50,700 bases of DNA from Bradyrhizobium sp. YR681 (GTDB lineage: Bacteria > Pseudomonadota > Alphaproteobacteria > Rhizobiales > Xanthobacteraceae), in assembly GCF_000282615.1 (NCBI RefSeq), contig NZ_AKIY01000242.1:1-50700 (forward strand), in the 5' to 3' direction. The position numbers were made by a program, and so were the translations under genes. A model generated the notes under the pieces. The model saw nothing but the letters and a program-made list of their open reading frames with translations. It had not been told where the DNA came from and ran no database searches. The stretch's first letter is position 1, and each line of letters begins with the position of its first letter. This document shows, one piece after another, positions 25,541 to 34,934 of the stretch.

Positions 25541-26032
25541 ATGGGACAGACCTTGCCAAAGCCCGGCTTGCGGCCCTTCCTGCCTGATGACGTGCCGTTG
25601 CTCGCCGCGATCTTCACCGCCAGCATCGAGGAGCTGACCGGCGAGGACTATAACGAAGCGCAACAGCAGGCCTGGATGGAGGCGGCGGAAACCGAGGAGT
25701 TCGGCAAGCGGCTCGCGGCCGATTTGACGCTGATCGCGACGCTGGAAGGCTCGCCCGTCGGCTTCGCCTCGCTGCGCGGCGCCGATCACATCCGCATGCT
25801 CTATGTGCATCCGGCCGTCAGCGGGCAGGGCATTGCGACGCTGCTGGTGGATGCGTTGGAGAAGCTGGCCGGCGGCCGCGGCGCGACCAGCCTGTCGGTC
25901 GATGCCAGCGACACCGCGCAGAATTTCTTCGCCAAGCGCGGCTATGTCGCCATGCAGCGCAACAGCATCACGATCAACGACGAGTGGCTCGCCAACACCA
26001 CCATGAAGAAGACGCTCGGAGCACCGCAATGA
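25541..26032 (+). CDS. GNAT family N-acetyltransferase
   Basis: 163 residues from ATG 25541 (MGQTLPKPGLRPFLPDDVPL). GNAT core: VGFASLRGADHIRMLYVHPA, then acetyl-CoA loop VSGQGIATLLVDALEKLA, and C-terminal NFFAKRGYVAMQRNSITI. The longer frame opening at 25175 runs inside cysS and is unlikely to be translated. The stop overlaps the cimA start (ATGA, 26029-26032). Substrate unknown. Confidence 0.87.
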   Translation: MGQTLPKPGLRPFLPDDVPLLAAIFTASIEELTGEDYNEAQQQAWMEAAETEEFGKRLAADLTLIATLEGSPVGFASLRGADHIRMLYVHPAVSGQGIATLLVDALEKLAGGRGATSLSVDASDTAQNFFAKRGYVAMQRNSITINDEWLANTTMKKTLGAPQ

Positions 26033-27627
26033 GCAAGGAGCGCCTTTATCTGTTCGACACCACGCTGCGCGACGGCGCGCAGACCAATGGGGTCGATTTC
26101 ACCCTGACCGACAAGCAGATCATCGCAGCGATGCTCGACGATCTCGGCATCGACTATGTCGAGGGCGGCTATCCCGGCGCCAATCCGACCGACACCGAGT
26201 TTTTCGGTACCAGGCCGAAGTTTTCGCATGCGCGCTTCACCGCCTTCGGCATGACGCGCCGGGCCGGTCGCTCGGTTTCCAACGATCCCGGCGTCGCCGG
26301 GTTGCTCGAAGCCAAGGCCGATGCGATCTGCTTCGTGGCGAAGTCCTCGGCCTATCAGGTGCGCGTCGCGCTGGAGACGACCAAGGACGAAAACCTCGCC
26401 TCGATCCGCGACAGCGTCGCGGCGGCGAAGGCGGCCGGCCGCGAGGTCATGCTCGACTGCGAGCATTTCTTCGACGGCTACAAGGAAGATGCCGGCTTCG
26501 CGCTCGCCTGTGCGAAAGCTGCCTATGACGCCGGCGCGCGCTGGGTGGTGCTGTGCGACACCAATGGCGGCACCATGCCCGATGAGATCGAGGCCATCGT
26601 CACCGAAGTCACAAAACACATCCCCGGCGATCACGTCGGCATCCACGCCCATAACGACACCGAGCAGGCGGTGGCGAACTCGCTCGCCGCCGTGCGCGCC
26701 GGTGCGCGGCAGATCCAGGGCACGCTGAACGGCCTTGGCGAGCGCTGCGGCAATGCCAATCTCTGCTCGCTGATCCCGACGCTGAAATTGAAGAAGCAGT
26801 TTTCCGACGCCTTCGAGATCGGCGTGACGCCTGAGAAGCTCGCGACGCTCGTCAAGGTGTCGCGCACGCTCGACGACATGCTCAACCGCGTGCCGAACCG
26901 GCATGCGGCCTATGTCGGCGAGAGCGCCTTCGTCACCAAGACCGGCATCCATGCCTCCGCCGTGCTGAAGGATCCGCAGACCTATGAGCACGTGCTGCCG
27001 GAGCTGGTCGGCAATCACCGCAAGGTGCTGGTGTCCGACCAGGCCGGCCGCTCCAATGTCATCGCCGAGCTCGACCGCGCCGGCATCGCCTATGAGAAAA
27101 GCGATCCGAAACTGACGCGGCTGGTGGAGGAATTGAAGCAGCGAGAGGCACAGGGCTATGCCTATGAGTCCGCCGACGCGTCGTTCGATCTGCTGGCACG
27201 CCGCACGCTCGGCAAGGTGCCGCATTATTTCGAGGTCGAGCAGTTCGACGTCAATGTCGAGCAGCGCTACAATTCGCACGGCGAACGCGTCACCGTGGCG
27301 CTCGCGGTGGTCAAGGTCGACGTTGCCGGCGAGCATCTGATCTCGGCGGCCGAAGGCAACGGTCCCGTCAACGCGCTCGACGTCGCCTTGCGCAAGGACC
27401 TCGGCAAGTACCAGAAATACATCGAGGGGCTCACGCTGATCGATTACCGCGTGCGTATCCTCAACGGCGGCACCGGCGCGGTGACGCGCGTGCTGATCGA
27501 GAGCGAGGACGAGAACGGCGACCGCTGGACCACGGTCGGCGTGTCCCCGAACATCATCGACGCCTCGTTCCAGGCGCTGATGGATTCGGTGATCTACAAG
27601 CTCGTGAAATCGGGCGCGCCGGCGTAA
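26029..27627 (+). CDS. cimA: Citramalate synthase
   Basis: 532 residues of the LeuA/HMGL superfamily. Catalytic blocks: LFDTTLRDGAQTNGVDFTL, DYVEGGYPGANPTDTEFF, WVVLCDTNGGTMP, HVGIHAHNDTEQAVANS (metal His pair) and GTLNGLGERCGNANL. The C-terminal 130 residues are the LeuA allosteric domain. The GGYPGANPTD segment and length separate CimA from 2-isopropylmalate synthase. It condenses pyruvate and acetyl-CoA to (R)-citramalate, the threonine-independent route to 2-oxobutyrate and isoleucine. Translation is coupled to the GNAT gene. Confidence 0.9.
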   Translation: MSKERLYLFDTTLRDGAQTNGVDFTLTDKQIIAAMLDDLGIDYVEGGYPGANPTDTEFFGTRPKFSHARFTAFGMTRRAGRSVSNDPGVAGLLEAKADAICFVAKSSAYQVRVALETTKDENLASIRDSVAAAKAAGREVMLDCEHFFDGYKEDAGFALACAKAAYDAGARWVVLCDTNGGTMPDEIEAIVTEVTKHIPGDHVGIHAHNDTEQAVANSLAAVRAGARQIQGTLNGLGERCGNANLCSLIPTLKLKKQFSDAFEIGVTPEKLATLVKVSRTLDDMLNRVPNRHAAYVGESAFVTKTGIHASAVLKDPQTYEHVLPELVGNHRKVLVSDQAGRSNVIAELDRAGIAYEKSDPKLTRLVEELKQREAQGYAYESADASFDLLARRTLGKVPHYFEVEQFDVNVEQRYNSHGERVTVALAVVKVDVAGEHLISAAEGNGPVNALDVALRKDLGKYQKYIEGLTLIDYRVRILNGGTGAVTRVLIESEDENGDRWTTVGVSPNIIDASFQALMDSVIYKLVKSGAPA

Positions 27628-27666
27628 GAGACGGTGATGTAGGACGGCGGCGGTGCCACAAACGCC

Positions 27667-27751
27667 GTCATTGCGAGAAGCGAAGCGACGAAGCAATCCA
27701 GACTGTTTCCGCGGATGCATTTCTGGATTGCTTCGCTTCGCTCGCAATGAC
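27667..27751. repeat. Palindromic intergenic repeat, GTCATTGCGAG family
   Basis: GTCATTGCGAG at the left end and CTCGCAATGAC at the right are exact reverse complements. The inner parts GAAGCGAAGCGACGAAGCAA and TTGCTTCGCTTCGC continue the pairing, giving a long hairpin of about 85 bases. It lies between cimA and the VOC gene. This repeat type is familiar from Bradyrhizobium chromosomes. Confidence 0.75.
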
Positions 27752-27774
27752 GTTGAGAGAGGGGAGCGCGACCC

Positions 27775-28152
27775 ATGATCGACCACATCTCTGTCGGCGT
27801 CAGCGATCTCGATCGCTCCGCAAAATTCTATGAAGCCACGCTCTTGACCCTCGGCCTCACGCGCCTCGTCACGCGGCCGCGCACCGTCGGTTTCGGCAAG
27901 GCCTATCCGGAATTCTGGATCAATCTGCGCGAGGGCATGCTGCCGGTGGCCCCTTCGAGCGGCGTGCATATCTGCCTGCGGGCGAAGACGACGGCGGAGG
28001 TCGATGCGTTTCACGCCGCCGCGCTTGCGACCGGCGGCGCCTCCGACGGCGCGCCGGGCCTGCGCCCGCATGATCGCGTGCGCTATTACGCAGCCTTCGT
28101 CACCGATCCCGACGGCAACCGGATCGAGGCGGTGACGTTCCCGAGCGAATAG
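27775..28152 (+). CDS. VOC (glyoxalase/bleomycin-resistance) family protein
   Basis: 125 residues with the VOC beta-alpha-beta-beta-beta layout: MIDHISVGVSDLDRSAKFYE at the N-terminus, SSGVHICLRAKTTAEVDAFH opening the second half, then YYAAFVTDPDGNRIEAVTF. Candidate metal ligands are His4, His66 and the C-terminal Glu. Members include glyoxalase-like enzymes and resistance proteins; the substrate is unknown. Confidence 0.87.
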   Translation: MIDHISVGVSDLDRSAKFYEATLLTLGLTRLVTRPRTVGFGKAYPEFWINLREGMLPVAPSSGVHICLRAKTTAEVDAFHAAALATGGASDGAPGLRPHDRVRYYAAFVTDPDGNRIEAVTFPSE

Positions 28153-28197
28153 AGCGTGACATTGAGTAGGCTAATGTCGCCACCACGGAGGTGCGCT

Positions 28198-28314
28198 CCC
28201 TCTCCCGCTTGCGGGAGAGGGCTGGGGAGAGGGTATTTCCGCAGAGAGATTCCCAATGAGGAGAGAACCCTCACCCGCCGCTACGCGGCGACCTCTCCCG
28301 CAAGCGGGAGAGGT
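28198..28314. repeat. Palindromic intergenic repeat, CTCCCGC/GCGGGAG family (second copy)
   Basis: CCTCTCCCGCTTGCGGGAGAGG at the left is the exact reverse complement of CCTCTCCCGCAAGCGGGAGAGG at the right, and each arm is itself almost self-complementary. It lies between the convergent VOC and LOG genes. It shares its arm motif with 21948-22093 but has a different centre. Confidence 0.75.
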
Positions 28315-28349
28315 GACGGAGCCCGCGGCCGGATCGAAAGAACCGACCG

Positions 28350-28955
28350 TCAGAGCTTGCGCGCCACTTCCGGAGCGAGCTGCTTTTCCGACTCGGCGAG
28401 CTGTGCCACGGCCGCCTTCAGCTTCGGCAGGATGTCCTCGACGCGATCGGCCTTGAGGATGTCGACCGAGAGGCCGGCGCGGATGAACTCGGTCTGGCGC
28501 ATGTGCGACAGCAGCGAGAACAGCGGCTCCCAGAAATTGTCGATATTGGCGAGCAGCACCGGCTTGGCGTGACGGCCCAGTTGTTTCCAGGTCAGCTGCT
28601 CGACCAGCTCCTCCAGCGTGCCGACGCCGCCCGGCAGCGCCACGAAGGCGTCCGAGCGTTCGAACATCAGCCGCTTGCGCTCGTGCATGTCGGGGGTGAC
28701 GATCATCTCCTGCACGCGGGTGAGGGCGTTCTCGCGCTTGCGCAGGAATTCGGGGATGATGCCGGTGACGCTGCCGCCATGATCCAGCACGGAGGTTGCG
28801 ACCGAGCCCATCAGGCCGAGCGAGCCGCCGCCATAGACCAGGCGGATGTTGTTCTCGGCGAGCGCCTTGCCGAACGCTTTTGCGCCTTCGGTGAAGCGGG
28901 GATTGGTTCCGGGGCCGGAGCCGCAATAGACACAGACGGTTTTGATCGTGCTCAT
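28350..28955 (-). CDS. LOG family protein (TIGR00730-type Rossmann fold)
   Basis: 201 residues from ATG 28955 (MSTIKTVCVYCGSGPGTNPR); an ATG at 28964 would add 3. Family marks: VCVYCGSGPG, LVYGGGSLGLMG, ERSDAFVALPGGVGTLEELV (PGGxGTxxE) and KQLGRHAKPVLLANID. LOG proteins hydrolyse cytokinin riboside monophosphates or other nucleoside monophosphates to base plus ribose phosphate. Whether this one makes cytokinin or only salvages nucleotides cannot be told from sequence. A cytokinin role would fit a plant-associated host but is inference. Confidence 0.88.
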   Translation of the reverse strand: MSTIKTVCVYCGSGPGTNPRFTEGAKAFGKALAENNIRLVYGGGSLGLMGSVATSVLDHGGSVTGIIPEFLRKRENALTRVQEMIVTPDMHERKRLMFERSDAFVALPGGVGTLEELVEQLTWKQLGRHAKPVLLANIDNFWEPLFSLLSHMRQTEFIRAGLSVDILKADRVEDILPKLKAAVAQLAESEKQLAPEVARKL

Positions 28956-29155
28956 TGGTGCCATGATGCATTGCAGCGAAGGGGCGTCAAGCCCTTCAGG
29001 TGATTCGGACTACCCGGAAATCTACCGGTAAATGGCGACAAACAATCAAAGATTCGCCATCTGGCGGGGTGCACTCGCCTCCGGAAGCTTCTATATGACG
29101 GGCGAAAACAGTTAATCGCAGCGTGCCCGCATCCGGCGGGCCTCCAGGTTTCTTG

Positions 29156-31111
29156 ATGAGTCCACCTCATTCGCCAGACGTCCCCGACGTGTCCGATCCC
29201 TCAGGGGGGCGGCTCGAGCGGGCCACCCTGATGGGCACGCTGGCGCATCTGTGGCCCTATATCTGGCCGGGCGACCGTTTCGACCTGAAAATGCGCGTGG
29301 TCTGGTCGATGGTGCTGCTGCTCGCGGCCAAGCTGATCACGCTGACGGTGCCGTTCAGCTTCAAATGGGCGACCGACGCGCTGACCGGGGCGAACACCGC
29401 GCCGGTGCAGGCCGACAATTGGCACCTTTGGGTGATCGCCTCGCCCCTGCTGCTGACCGCCAGTTACGGCGCGACGCGGATCCTGATGGCGGTGCTGACG
29501 CAATGGCGCGACGGCCTGTTCGCGCGTGTCGCCATGCATGCGGTGCGCAAGCTTGCCACCATCACCTTCATCCACATGCACGAGCTGTCGCTGCGCTTCC
29601 ACCTCGAACGCAAGACCGGCGGCCTGACGCGCGTGCTCGAGCGCGGCCGCGAGGGCATCGAGGTCATCGTGCGCATGGTGATCCTGCAGCTGATCCCGAC
29701 CATCGTCGAGGTCTCGCTGCTGCTCGCCGTGCTGCTGTGGCAGTTCGACTGGCGTTACGTCGTGGCGACGCTGATCACGGTCGCGGTCTACATGTACTAC
29801 ACCTACATCGCGACGGAGTGGCGGATCGGCATCCGCCGCAAGATGAACGATTCCGACACCGAGGCGAACACCAAGGCGATCGACTCGCTGCTCAACTACG
29901 AGACCGTGAAATATTTCAGCGCCGAGGCGCGCGAGGCGCAACGCTATGACCGCTCGGTTTCGCGCTACGAGGAGTCGAGCGTCCAGGCCTATACGTCGCT
30001 CGCGGTGCTCAACACCGGCCAGGCCGTGATCTTCACGCTGGGACTGACCGCGACCATGTTGATGTGCGCGATCGGCGTGCGCAACGGCACTAACACGGTC
30101 GGCGATTTCGTGCTGGTCAACGCCATGATGATCCAGCTCTACCAGCCGCTGAATTTCATGGGCATGGTCTATCGCGAGATCAAGCAGGCCATCATCGACA
30201 TCGAGAAGATGTTCGGCGTGCTGGGCCGCGAGGCCGAGATCAAGGACGAGCCCGATGCGCAGCCGCTGGTCATTTCCGCCGGCATCGTGCGCTTCGAGGA
30301 CGTGCGCTTTGCCTATGAGCCGACGCGGCCGATCCTGAAGGGCATCAGCTTCGAGGTGCCGGCCGGCAAGACGGTCGCGATCGTCGGCCCGTCCGGCGCC
30401 GGCAAGTCGACCATCTCGCGGTTGCTGTTCCGTCTCTACGACATTTCCGGCGGCAAAATCCTGATCGACGGCCAGGACATCCGCGAGGTCACGCAGGCCA
30501 GCTTGCGCGCGTCGATCGGCATGGTGCCGCAGGACACCGTGCTGTTCAACGACACCATCCGCTACAACATCCGCTACGGCCGCTGGGACGCCAGCGATGC
30601 CGAGGTCGAAGAGGCGGCGCGACTGGCGCAGATCGACAATTTCATCCGCATGGCGCCGATGGGTTACGAGACCCAGGTCGGCGAGCGCGGCTTGAAGCTG
30701 TCCGGCGGCGAGAAGCAGCGCGTGGCGATCGCACGCACCGTGCTCAAGGCGCCGCCGATCCTGGTGCTGGACGAGGCGACCTCGGCGCTCGACACCCACA
30801 CCGAGCACGAGATCCAGGGTGCGCTCGACCGCGTGGCGAAGAATCGCACCTCGCTGGTGATCGCGCACCGGCTCTCGACCATCGTCGGGGCCGACGAGAT
30901 CATTGTGCTGGACCAGGGCCGGATCGCCGAGCGCGGCACCCACGCCAAGCTGCTCGGGCAGGGCGGCCTCTATGCCAGCATGTGGAACAGGCAGCGCGAG
31001 GCCGAGGCCGCGCGCGAGAAGCTGGCCAAGATGGCCGACAGCACCGAGGCGCCCAACCGGGCGCCGCCGCCGGTCGATGACGTCCTGACGACGCCTGCGG
31101 CGGCGGAGTGA
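29156..31111 (+). CDS. ABC exporter, permease-ATPase fusion of the Atm1 type
   Basis: 651 residues from ATG 29156; an upstream in-frame start at 29123 lacks support. Six transmembrane helices (about 55-340) carry the Atm1-group segment SETEANTKAIDSLLNYETVK-like sequence (here SDTEANTKAIDSLLNYETVK) and YREIKQAIIDIEKMF. The ATPase domain has Walker A GPSGAGKST, signature LSGGEKQRVAIA and Walker B ILVLDEATSALD. Atm1-type exporters move glutathione-linked sulfur or metal adducts out of the cell or mitochondrial matrix and support iron-sulfur homeostasis and metal tolerance. It precedes psd by about 78 bases and may share its transcript. Confidence 0.9.
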   Translation: MSPPHSPDVPDVSDPSGGRLERATLMGTLAHLWPYIWPGDRFDLKMRVVWSMVLLLAAKLITLTVPFSFKWATDALTGANTAPVQADNWHLWVIASPLLLTASYGATRILMAVLTQWRDGLFARVAMHAVRKLATITFIHMHELSLRFHLERKTGGLTRVLERGREGIEVIVRMVILQLIPTIVEVSLLLAVLLWQFDWRYVVATLITVAVYMYYTYIATEWRIGIRRKMNDSDTEANTKAIDSLLNYETVKYFSAEAREAQRYDRSVSRYEESSVQAYTSLAVLNTGQAVIFTLGLTATMLMCAIGVRNGTNTVGDFVLVNAMMIQLYQPLNFMGMVYREIKQAIIDIEKMFGVLGREAEIKDEPDAQPLVISAGIVRFEDVRFAYEPTRPILKGISFEVPAGKTVAIVGPSGAGKSTISRLLFRLYDISGGKILIDGQDIREVTQASLRASIGMVPQDTVLFNDTIRYNIRYGRWDASDAEVEEAARLAQIDNFIRMAPMGYETQVGERGLKLSGGEKQRVAIARTVLKAPPILVLDEATSALDTHTEHEIQGALDRVAKNRTSLVIAHRLSTIVGADEIIVLDQGRIAERGTHAKLLGQGGLYASMWNRQREAEAAREKLAKMADSTEAPNRAPPPVDDVLTTPAAAE

Positions 31112-31189
31112 CCTTGTCTCCGGTCCCAACTCTGGCCTAAACAAGCCCGCGCGACCACCCGTGCCATTAACCCCGATCGGCAAATAGCG

Positions 31190-31888
31190 ATGTCCATTCT
31201 CGATTCGATTCAGCGTCAGATCCCGCCGATCCACAAGGAGGGCTACCCCTTCATCGGCATCTTCGCGGCGGTGAGCATTTTCCTGATGTGGCTGTGGTCG
31301 CCGCTCGGGTGGATCGGCACGATCCTGACCGTGTGGTGCGCACTGTTCTTCCGCGACCCCGTGCGGGTGACGCCGGTGCGCGAGGGCCTCGTTGTGTCGC
31401 CGGCCGACGGCCGCGTCTCGATGATCACCATGGCGCTGCCGCCGGCCGAGCTCGGGCTCGGCGACCGGCCGCTGCCGCGCATTTCGGTGTTCATGAGCGT
31501 GTTCAACTGCCACGTGAACCGCGCTCCCGTAGCGGGCAGGGTGGACCGCATCGCCTACCGGCCCGGCCTGTTCATCAATGCCGAGCTCGACAAGGCGAGC
31601 GAGGACAATGAGCGCAACTCGCTCGTGATCACGACGCCCAATGCGCGGATCGGCGTGGTCCAGATCGCGGGCCTGATCGCCAAGCGCATCGTCTGCTTCG
31701 TCAGGGAAGGCCAGGCGATCGGCGCCGGCGAGCGGTTCGGCCTGATCCGCTTCGGCTCGCGGCTCGACGTCTATCTGCCTGCCGGCACCAAGGCGCTGGT
31801 GTCGGAAGGCCAGACCGCGATCGCCGGCGAGACCATTTTGGCCGACCTTGCCGGCGACGACCCGAGCCGCGCCTACCGCGCCAATTAA
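31190..31888 (+). CDS. psd: Phosphatidylserine decarboxylase proenzyme
   Basis: 232 residues, the short alphaproteobacterial type. Two membrane segments occupy about 20-55. Conserved blocks are VVSPADGRVS, ISVFMSVFNCHVNRAPVAGR, and FGSRLDVYLP, whose Gly189-Ser190 bond is the self-cleavage site; Ser190 becomes the pyruvoyl group. It converts phosphatidylserine to phosphatidylethanolamine at the inner membrane. pssA, which makes its substrate, follows after 86 bases containing a small GC hairpin (31910-31933). Confidence 0.95.
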   Translation: MSILDSIQRQIPPIHKEGYPFIGIFAAVSIFLMWLWSPLGWIGTILTVWCALFFRDPVRVTPVREGLVVSPADGRVSMITMALPPAELGLGDRPLPRISVFMSVFNCHVNRAPVAGRVDRIAYRPGLFINAELDKASEDNERNSLVITTPNARIGVVQIAGLIAKRIVCFVREGQAIGAGERFGLIRFGSRLDVYLPAGTKALVSEGQTAIAGETILADLAGDDPSRAYRAN

Positions 31889-31974
31889 CCAATAGTCGGT
31901 CCGTGGAGGCCTTCCGCCGCAATGGCGGAGGGGAACGGGGCTTGCTATATCTCGCCTTAAGGTAAGGACGAGCC

Positions 31975-32859
31975 ATGACGCCCTATGACTTCAAAAACCC
32001 TGACGTCCGCCGCCGGCGGTTCCGCCCGATTCCGGTGCGGATGCTGGTGCCCAACGTCATCACGCTGCTGGCGATCTGCGCCGGCCTGACCTCGATCCGC
32101 CTGTCGATCGAGGGGCGGATGACGCTCGCGGTCTACGCCATCGTGTTCGCAGCCGCGCTCGACGGCATCGATGGCCGCGTCGCACGCATGATCAAGGGCC
32201 AGTCAAAATTCGGCGCCGAGCTCGACAGCCTCGCCGACTTCGTCAATTTCGGCGTCGCGCCCGGCCTGATGCTGTATTTCTGGCAGCTGCACGAGCTTGG
32301 CAATGCCGGCTGGATCGCCGCGATGGTGTTCGCGATCTCAGGCGGCCTGCGTCTGGCGCGCTTCAACGCCACCATGGACGATCCCAACAAGCCCGCCTTC
32401 GCCGCCAATTTCTTTACCGGCGTGCCGGCGCCGGCCGGCGCGATCACGGTGCTGCTGCCGATCTATCTGGCGTTCCTCGACCTCGGCCGGCTGCCCGCGG
32501 CGGTGACGGCGGCCTACACATTGCTCATCGCGTTCCTGATGGTGTCGCGCCTGCCGGTGTTCTCCGGCAAGACCAAGCGCATGCGCGTGTCGCCCGAGCT
32601 GGTGCTGCCGGCCTTCGTCGCGGTGGTCGTCTTCATCGCGATCCTGATCGCCTATCCCTGGCACGTGCTGTCGATCGGCACGGTGCTGTATCTGCTTGGT
32701 CTGCCGCTCGGCTACAAATCCTACCGCGACCAGGCGCGCGCGATGGAAGCCGCCGCATCGTCGGGTGGTGGCGAGGTCCCGTCGCCGCCCTCGGCGCCGA
32801 CGCTGGCAAACCTGTCCGAGCCGCCGCACGAGGACGATCGGCCCGGACGGCTGCACTGA
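31975..32859 (+). CDS. pssA: CDP-diacylglycerol-serine O-phosphatidyltransferase
   Basis: 294 residues, an integral membrane CDP-alcohol phosphotransferase. The signature DGx2ARx8Gx3Dx3D is complete: Asp66, Gly67, Ala70, Arg71, Gly80, Asp84, Asp88. It transfers phosphatidyl from CDP-diacylglycerol to serine. About seven hydrophobic helices lie before residue 245. The last 50 residues are Pro/Ser-rich and hydrophilic, longer than in minimal homologues. It forms the phosphatidylethanolamine pathway with psd immediately upstream. Confidence 0.94.
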   Translation: MTPYDFKNPDVRRRRFRPIPVRMLVPNVITLLAICAGLTSIRLSIEGRMTLAVYAIVFAAALDGIDGRVARMIKGQSKFGAELDSLADFVNFGVAPGLMLYFWQLHELGNAGWIAAMVFAISGGLRLARFNATMDDPNKPAFAANFFTGVPAPAGAITVLLPIYLAFLDLGRLPAAVTAAYTLLIAFLMVSRLPVFSGKTKRMRVSPELVLPAFVAVVVFIAILIAYPWHVLSIGTVLYLLGLPLGYKSYRDQARAMEAAASSGGGEVPSPPSAPTLANLSEPPHEDDRPGRLH

Positions 32860-32979
32860 GCGTTTCCAACGGATATCTGCCATGAAGGCGGCCCGAGTTG
32901 GGTTGAGGCCCGATCTCGGCTATATCGCCCTGTGCCGGCGGCACCGCGTCAATCAGCCGCCAATCTGGGAGAGAACGCC

Positions 32980-33699
32980 GTGACTGAAAAAGCGACCGGG
33001 CCGCTGCCCGCTTCCGTCCTCGAAGCGCTGGGCCGCTACGACACCCCGACGATCTGCAACGCCATGGAGATCGTGGCGCCCGAGCGCCGGCTGATCGGCT
33101 ACACCACCAAGCAACTGGTCTGCCCGTTCCCCGATCTGCCGCCGATCGTCGGCTATGCCCGCACGGTTGCGATCCGCTCGGTGCTGAAATCGTCGCTGCC
33201 GGCCGAAGAGCAGTCGAAGCGCCGCATCGACTATTACGAATATGTCGGCACCGGTCATGGTCCGCGCATCTCGGTGATCCAGGACATCGACGGCCCCGAT
33301 GTCGGCTACGGCGCATTCTGGGGCGAGGTGCAGAGCAACGTGCACAAGGCCCTCGGCTGCCTCGGCGTCATCACCGACGGCTCGATCCGCGACATCCCGC
33401 AATGGGCCCCGGGCTTCCAGGCGTTGGCCGGCTCGATCGGCCCGTCGCATGCCTGGGTGCACGCGGAGAGCTTTGGCGGCGAAGTGCGCGTCGCCGGCAT
33501 GACCGTGAAGTCGGACGACCTGATCCACGCCGACCAGCACGGCGCCATCGTGATCCCGCTCGACATCGCCGCAAAGCTGCCCGAGGCCGCCGAGCTCTGC
33601 GGCCGCCGCGAGACGCCGATCCTGGAGATCGCCCGCAGCCCCGACTTCTCGCTGGAGAAGCTGAAGGCCGCGCTGAAGCGCTCGGCCGAGATCCACTAA
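32980..33699 (+). CDS. RraA-like protein (HMG/CHA aldolase or RNase-regulator family)
   Basis: 239 residues from GTG 32980, supported by GGGAGAG 6 bases upstream. The RraA fold shows in LGRYDTPTICNAMEIVAPER and in the ligand-binding GCLGVITDGSIRDIPQW, whose Arg and Asp bind substrate and metal in the aldolase members. ADQHGAIVIPLDIAAKLPE closes the domain. Family members cleave 4-hydroxy-4-methyl-2-oxoglutarate-type acids or inhibit RNase E. The retained active-site residues favour an enzyme. Substrate not determined. Confidence 0.82.
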   Translation: MTEKATGPLPASVLEALGRYDTPTICNAMEIVAPERRLIGYTTKQLVCPFPDLPPIVGYARTVAIRSVLKSSLPAEEQSKRRIDYYEYVGTGHGPRISVIQDIDGPDVGYGAFWGEVQSNVHKALGCLGVITDGSIRDIPQWAPGFQALAGSIGPSHAWVHAESFGGEVRVAGMTVKSDDLIHADQHGAIVIPLDIAAKLPEAAELCGRRETPILEIARSPDFSLEKLKAALKRSAEIH

Positions 33700-33715
33700 C
33701 GCGCGACTGGACGAT

Positions 33716-34060
33716 CTACGGTCGCGATGCCGGCCGAGGGCCGCCTTGTTCAGCGAAAAACAGGGCGGCCTGATCGGGCTCGCCAAAGACTGCGGCGGCG
33801 CATCCGATCAGTGTGAAGCCGCCGGCGAGATCCCACAGGGTGATGTCATCGGCATCATCGGAGACGTGAGCCCATCGCGCTGCGATCACGGCACAGCCGG
33901 CCTCGGCAAACAACAGCACGCTGAATGCCGGCAGGACGAGCTCGGGCTCGAGCAGATGGAGCGCCAGCACCGCCGGCAGCGCGGTGAGAAGACTGAACAG
34001 CGTCAACATTGCAAATCGCTCCTGCGATAGGGCAGGCGGCACGGCCACAGAATACTGCAT
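33716..34060 (-). CDS. Small hypothetical membrane protein
   Basis: 114 residues from ATG 34060, preceded by GAGGGA; ATG 34009 would remove 17. Three hydrophobic stretches: FSLLTALPAVLALHLLEPEL, FSVLLFAEAGCAVIAAR and LAGGFTLIGCAAAVF. No recognised family. Divergent from the SDR gene, with 49 bases between the starts, and 16 bases from the 3' end of the RraA-like gene. Confidence 0.55.
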   Translation of the reverse strand: MQYSVAVPPALSQERFAMLTLFSLLTALPAVLALHLLEPELVLPAFSVLLFAEAGCAVIAARWAHVSDDADDITLWDLAGGFTLIGCAAAVFGEPDQAALFFAEQGGPRPASRP

Positions 34061-34109
34061 CGTCCCTCGCCGCGGATGTGGCGCAGGGCCGCAGCCGGAG
34101 GGTGCACCG

Positions 34110-34934
34110 ATGAAGATGAGCGGCAAGACCGTACTGATCACGGGTTCGACCGACGGCGTCGGCCGCTACGTCGCGCGCCGGCTGGCTGAAGAAGGCGCCA
34201 GAGTCCTGATCCATGGTCGCGACCCGGCACGTGCGCAGGCGCTGAGCGACGAGATCGTGAAGGCCGGCCATGCCGCTCCGACCTTCTATCGGGCCGACCT
34301 CTCGTCGATGTCGGGTACGCGCGCGCTCGCCGACGCCGTCATCCGCGATCACCAACGTCTCGATGTCTTCGTCAGCAATGCCGGCATCGGCTCGCAGAAT
34401 GACGGACCGCAGCGGCAAGTCAGCGCTGACGGTCACGAGCTGCGCTTTGCCGTGAACTATCTCTCGGGCTTCCTGCTGGCGCACCTGTTGCTGCCGCTGC
34501 TCAAGGCCGCGGCTCCGTCGCGCATCGTCAATGTCGCTTCGCTCGGACAGCATCCGATCGATTTCGACGACGTCATGATCACCAAGGGCTACAGCGGTTC
34601 GCGGGCCTATGCGCAGAGCAAGCTGTCGCAGATCATGTTTACGATCGATCTTGCCGAAGAACTGAAAGGCGCCGGCGTCACCGTCAATTCGCTGCACCCG
34701 GCGACCTACATGAACACCACGATGGTGCGGGCCGGCGGCATCACGCCGATCTCGACGGTGGAGCAAGGCGGCGGCGCGATCCTGCACCTGGTCGAAGGCG
34801 ACGATGTTGCGGGCAAGAGCGGCCTGTTCTTCAACGGCATGAACGAGGCCCGCGCCAATCCGCTGGCCTATGATGCCGATGCGCGCAGGCGTCTGCGCGC
34901 GCTCAGCCTGAAGCTGACGGGACTGTCGTCCTGA
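34110..34934 (+). CDS. Short-chain dehydrogenase/reductase
   Basis: 274 residues from ATG 34110, with GGAGGG 7 bases upstream. Cofactor motif TGSTDGVG (TGxxxGxG), HGRD after strand 2 suggesting NADP(H), NAG motif SNAGIGS, and catalytic Ser in NVASLG with Tyr-x3-Lys in YAQSK. The C-terminal third resembles retinol-dehydrogenase-like SDRs. Substrate unknown. Confidence 0.9.
   Translation: MKMSGKTVLITGSTDGVGRYVARRLAEEGARVLIHGRDPARAQALSDEIVKAGHAAPTFYRADLSSMSGTRALADAVIRDHQRLDVFVSNAGIGSQNDGPQRQVSADGHELRFAVNYLSGFLLAHLLLPLLKAAAPSRIVNVASLGQHPIDFDDVMITKGYSGSRAYAQSKLSQIMFTIDLAEELKGAGVTVNSLHPATYMNTTMVRAGGITPISTVEQGGGAILHLVEGDDVAGKSGLFFNGMNEARANPLAYDADARRRLRALSLKLTGLSS

Noticed and set aside
25942..28071. 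709-codon minus-strand frame opposite cimA and the VOC gene
   Set aside because: Antisense shadow that also runs through an intergenic repeat.
29201..31513. 770-codon minus-strand frame opposite the ABC exporter and psd
   Set aside because: Antisense shadow; Walker and signature motifs lie on the plus strand.
31910..31933. GC hairpin between psd and pssA
   Set aside because: One mismatched pair and no T-run; the two genes are more likely one transcript.
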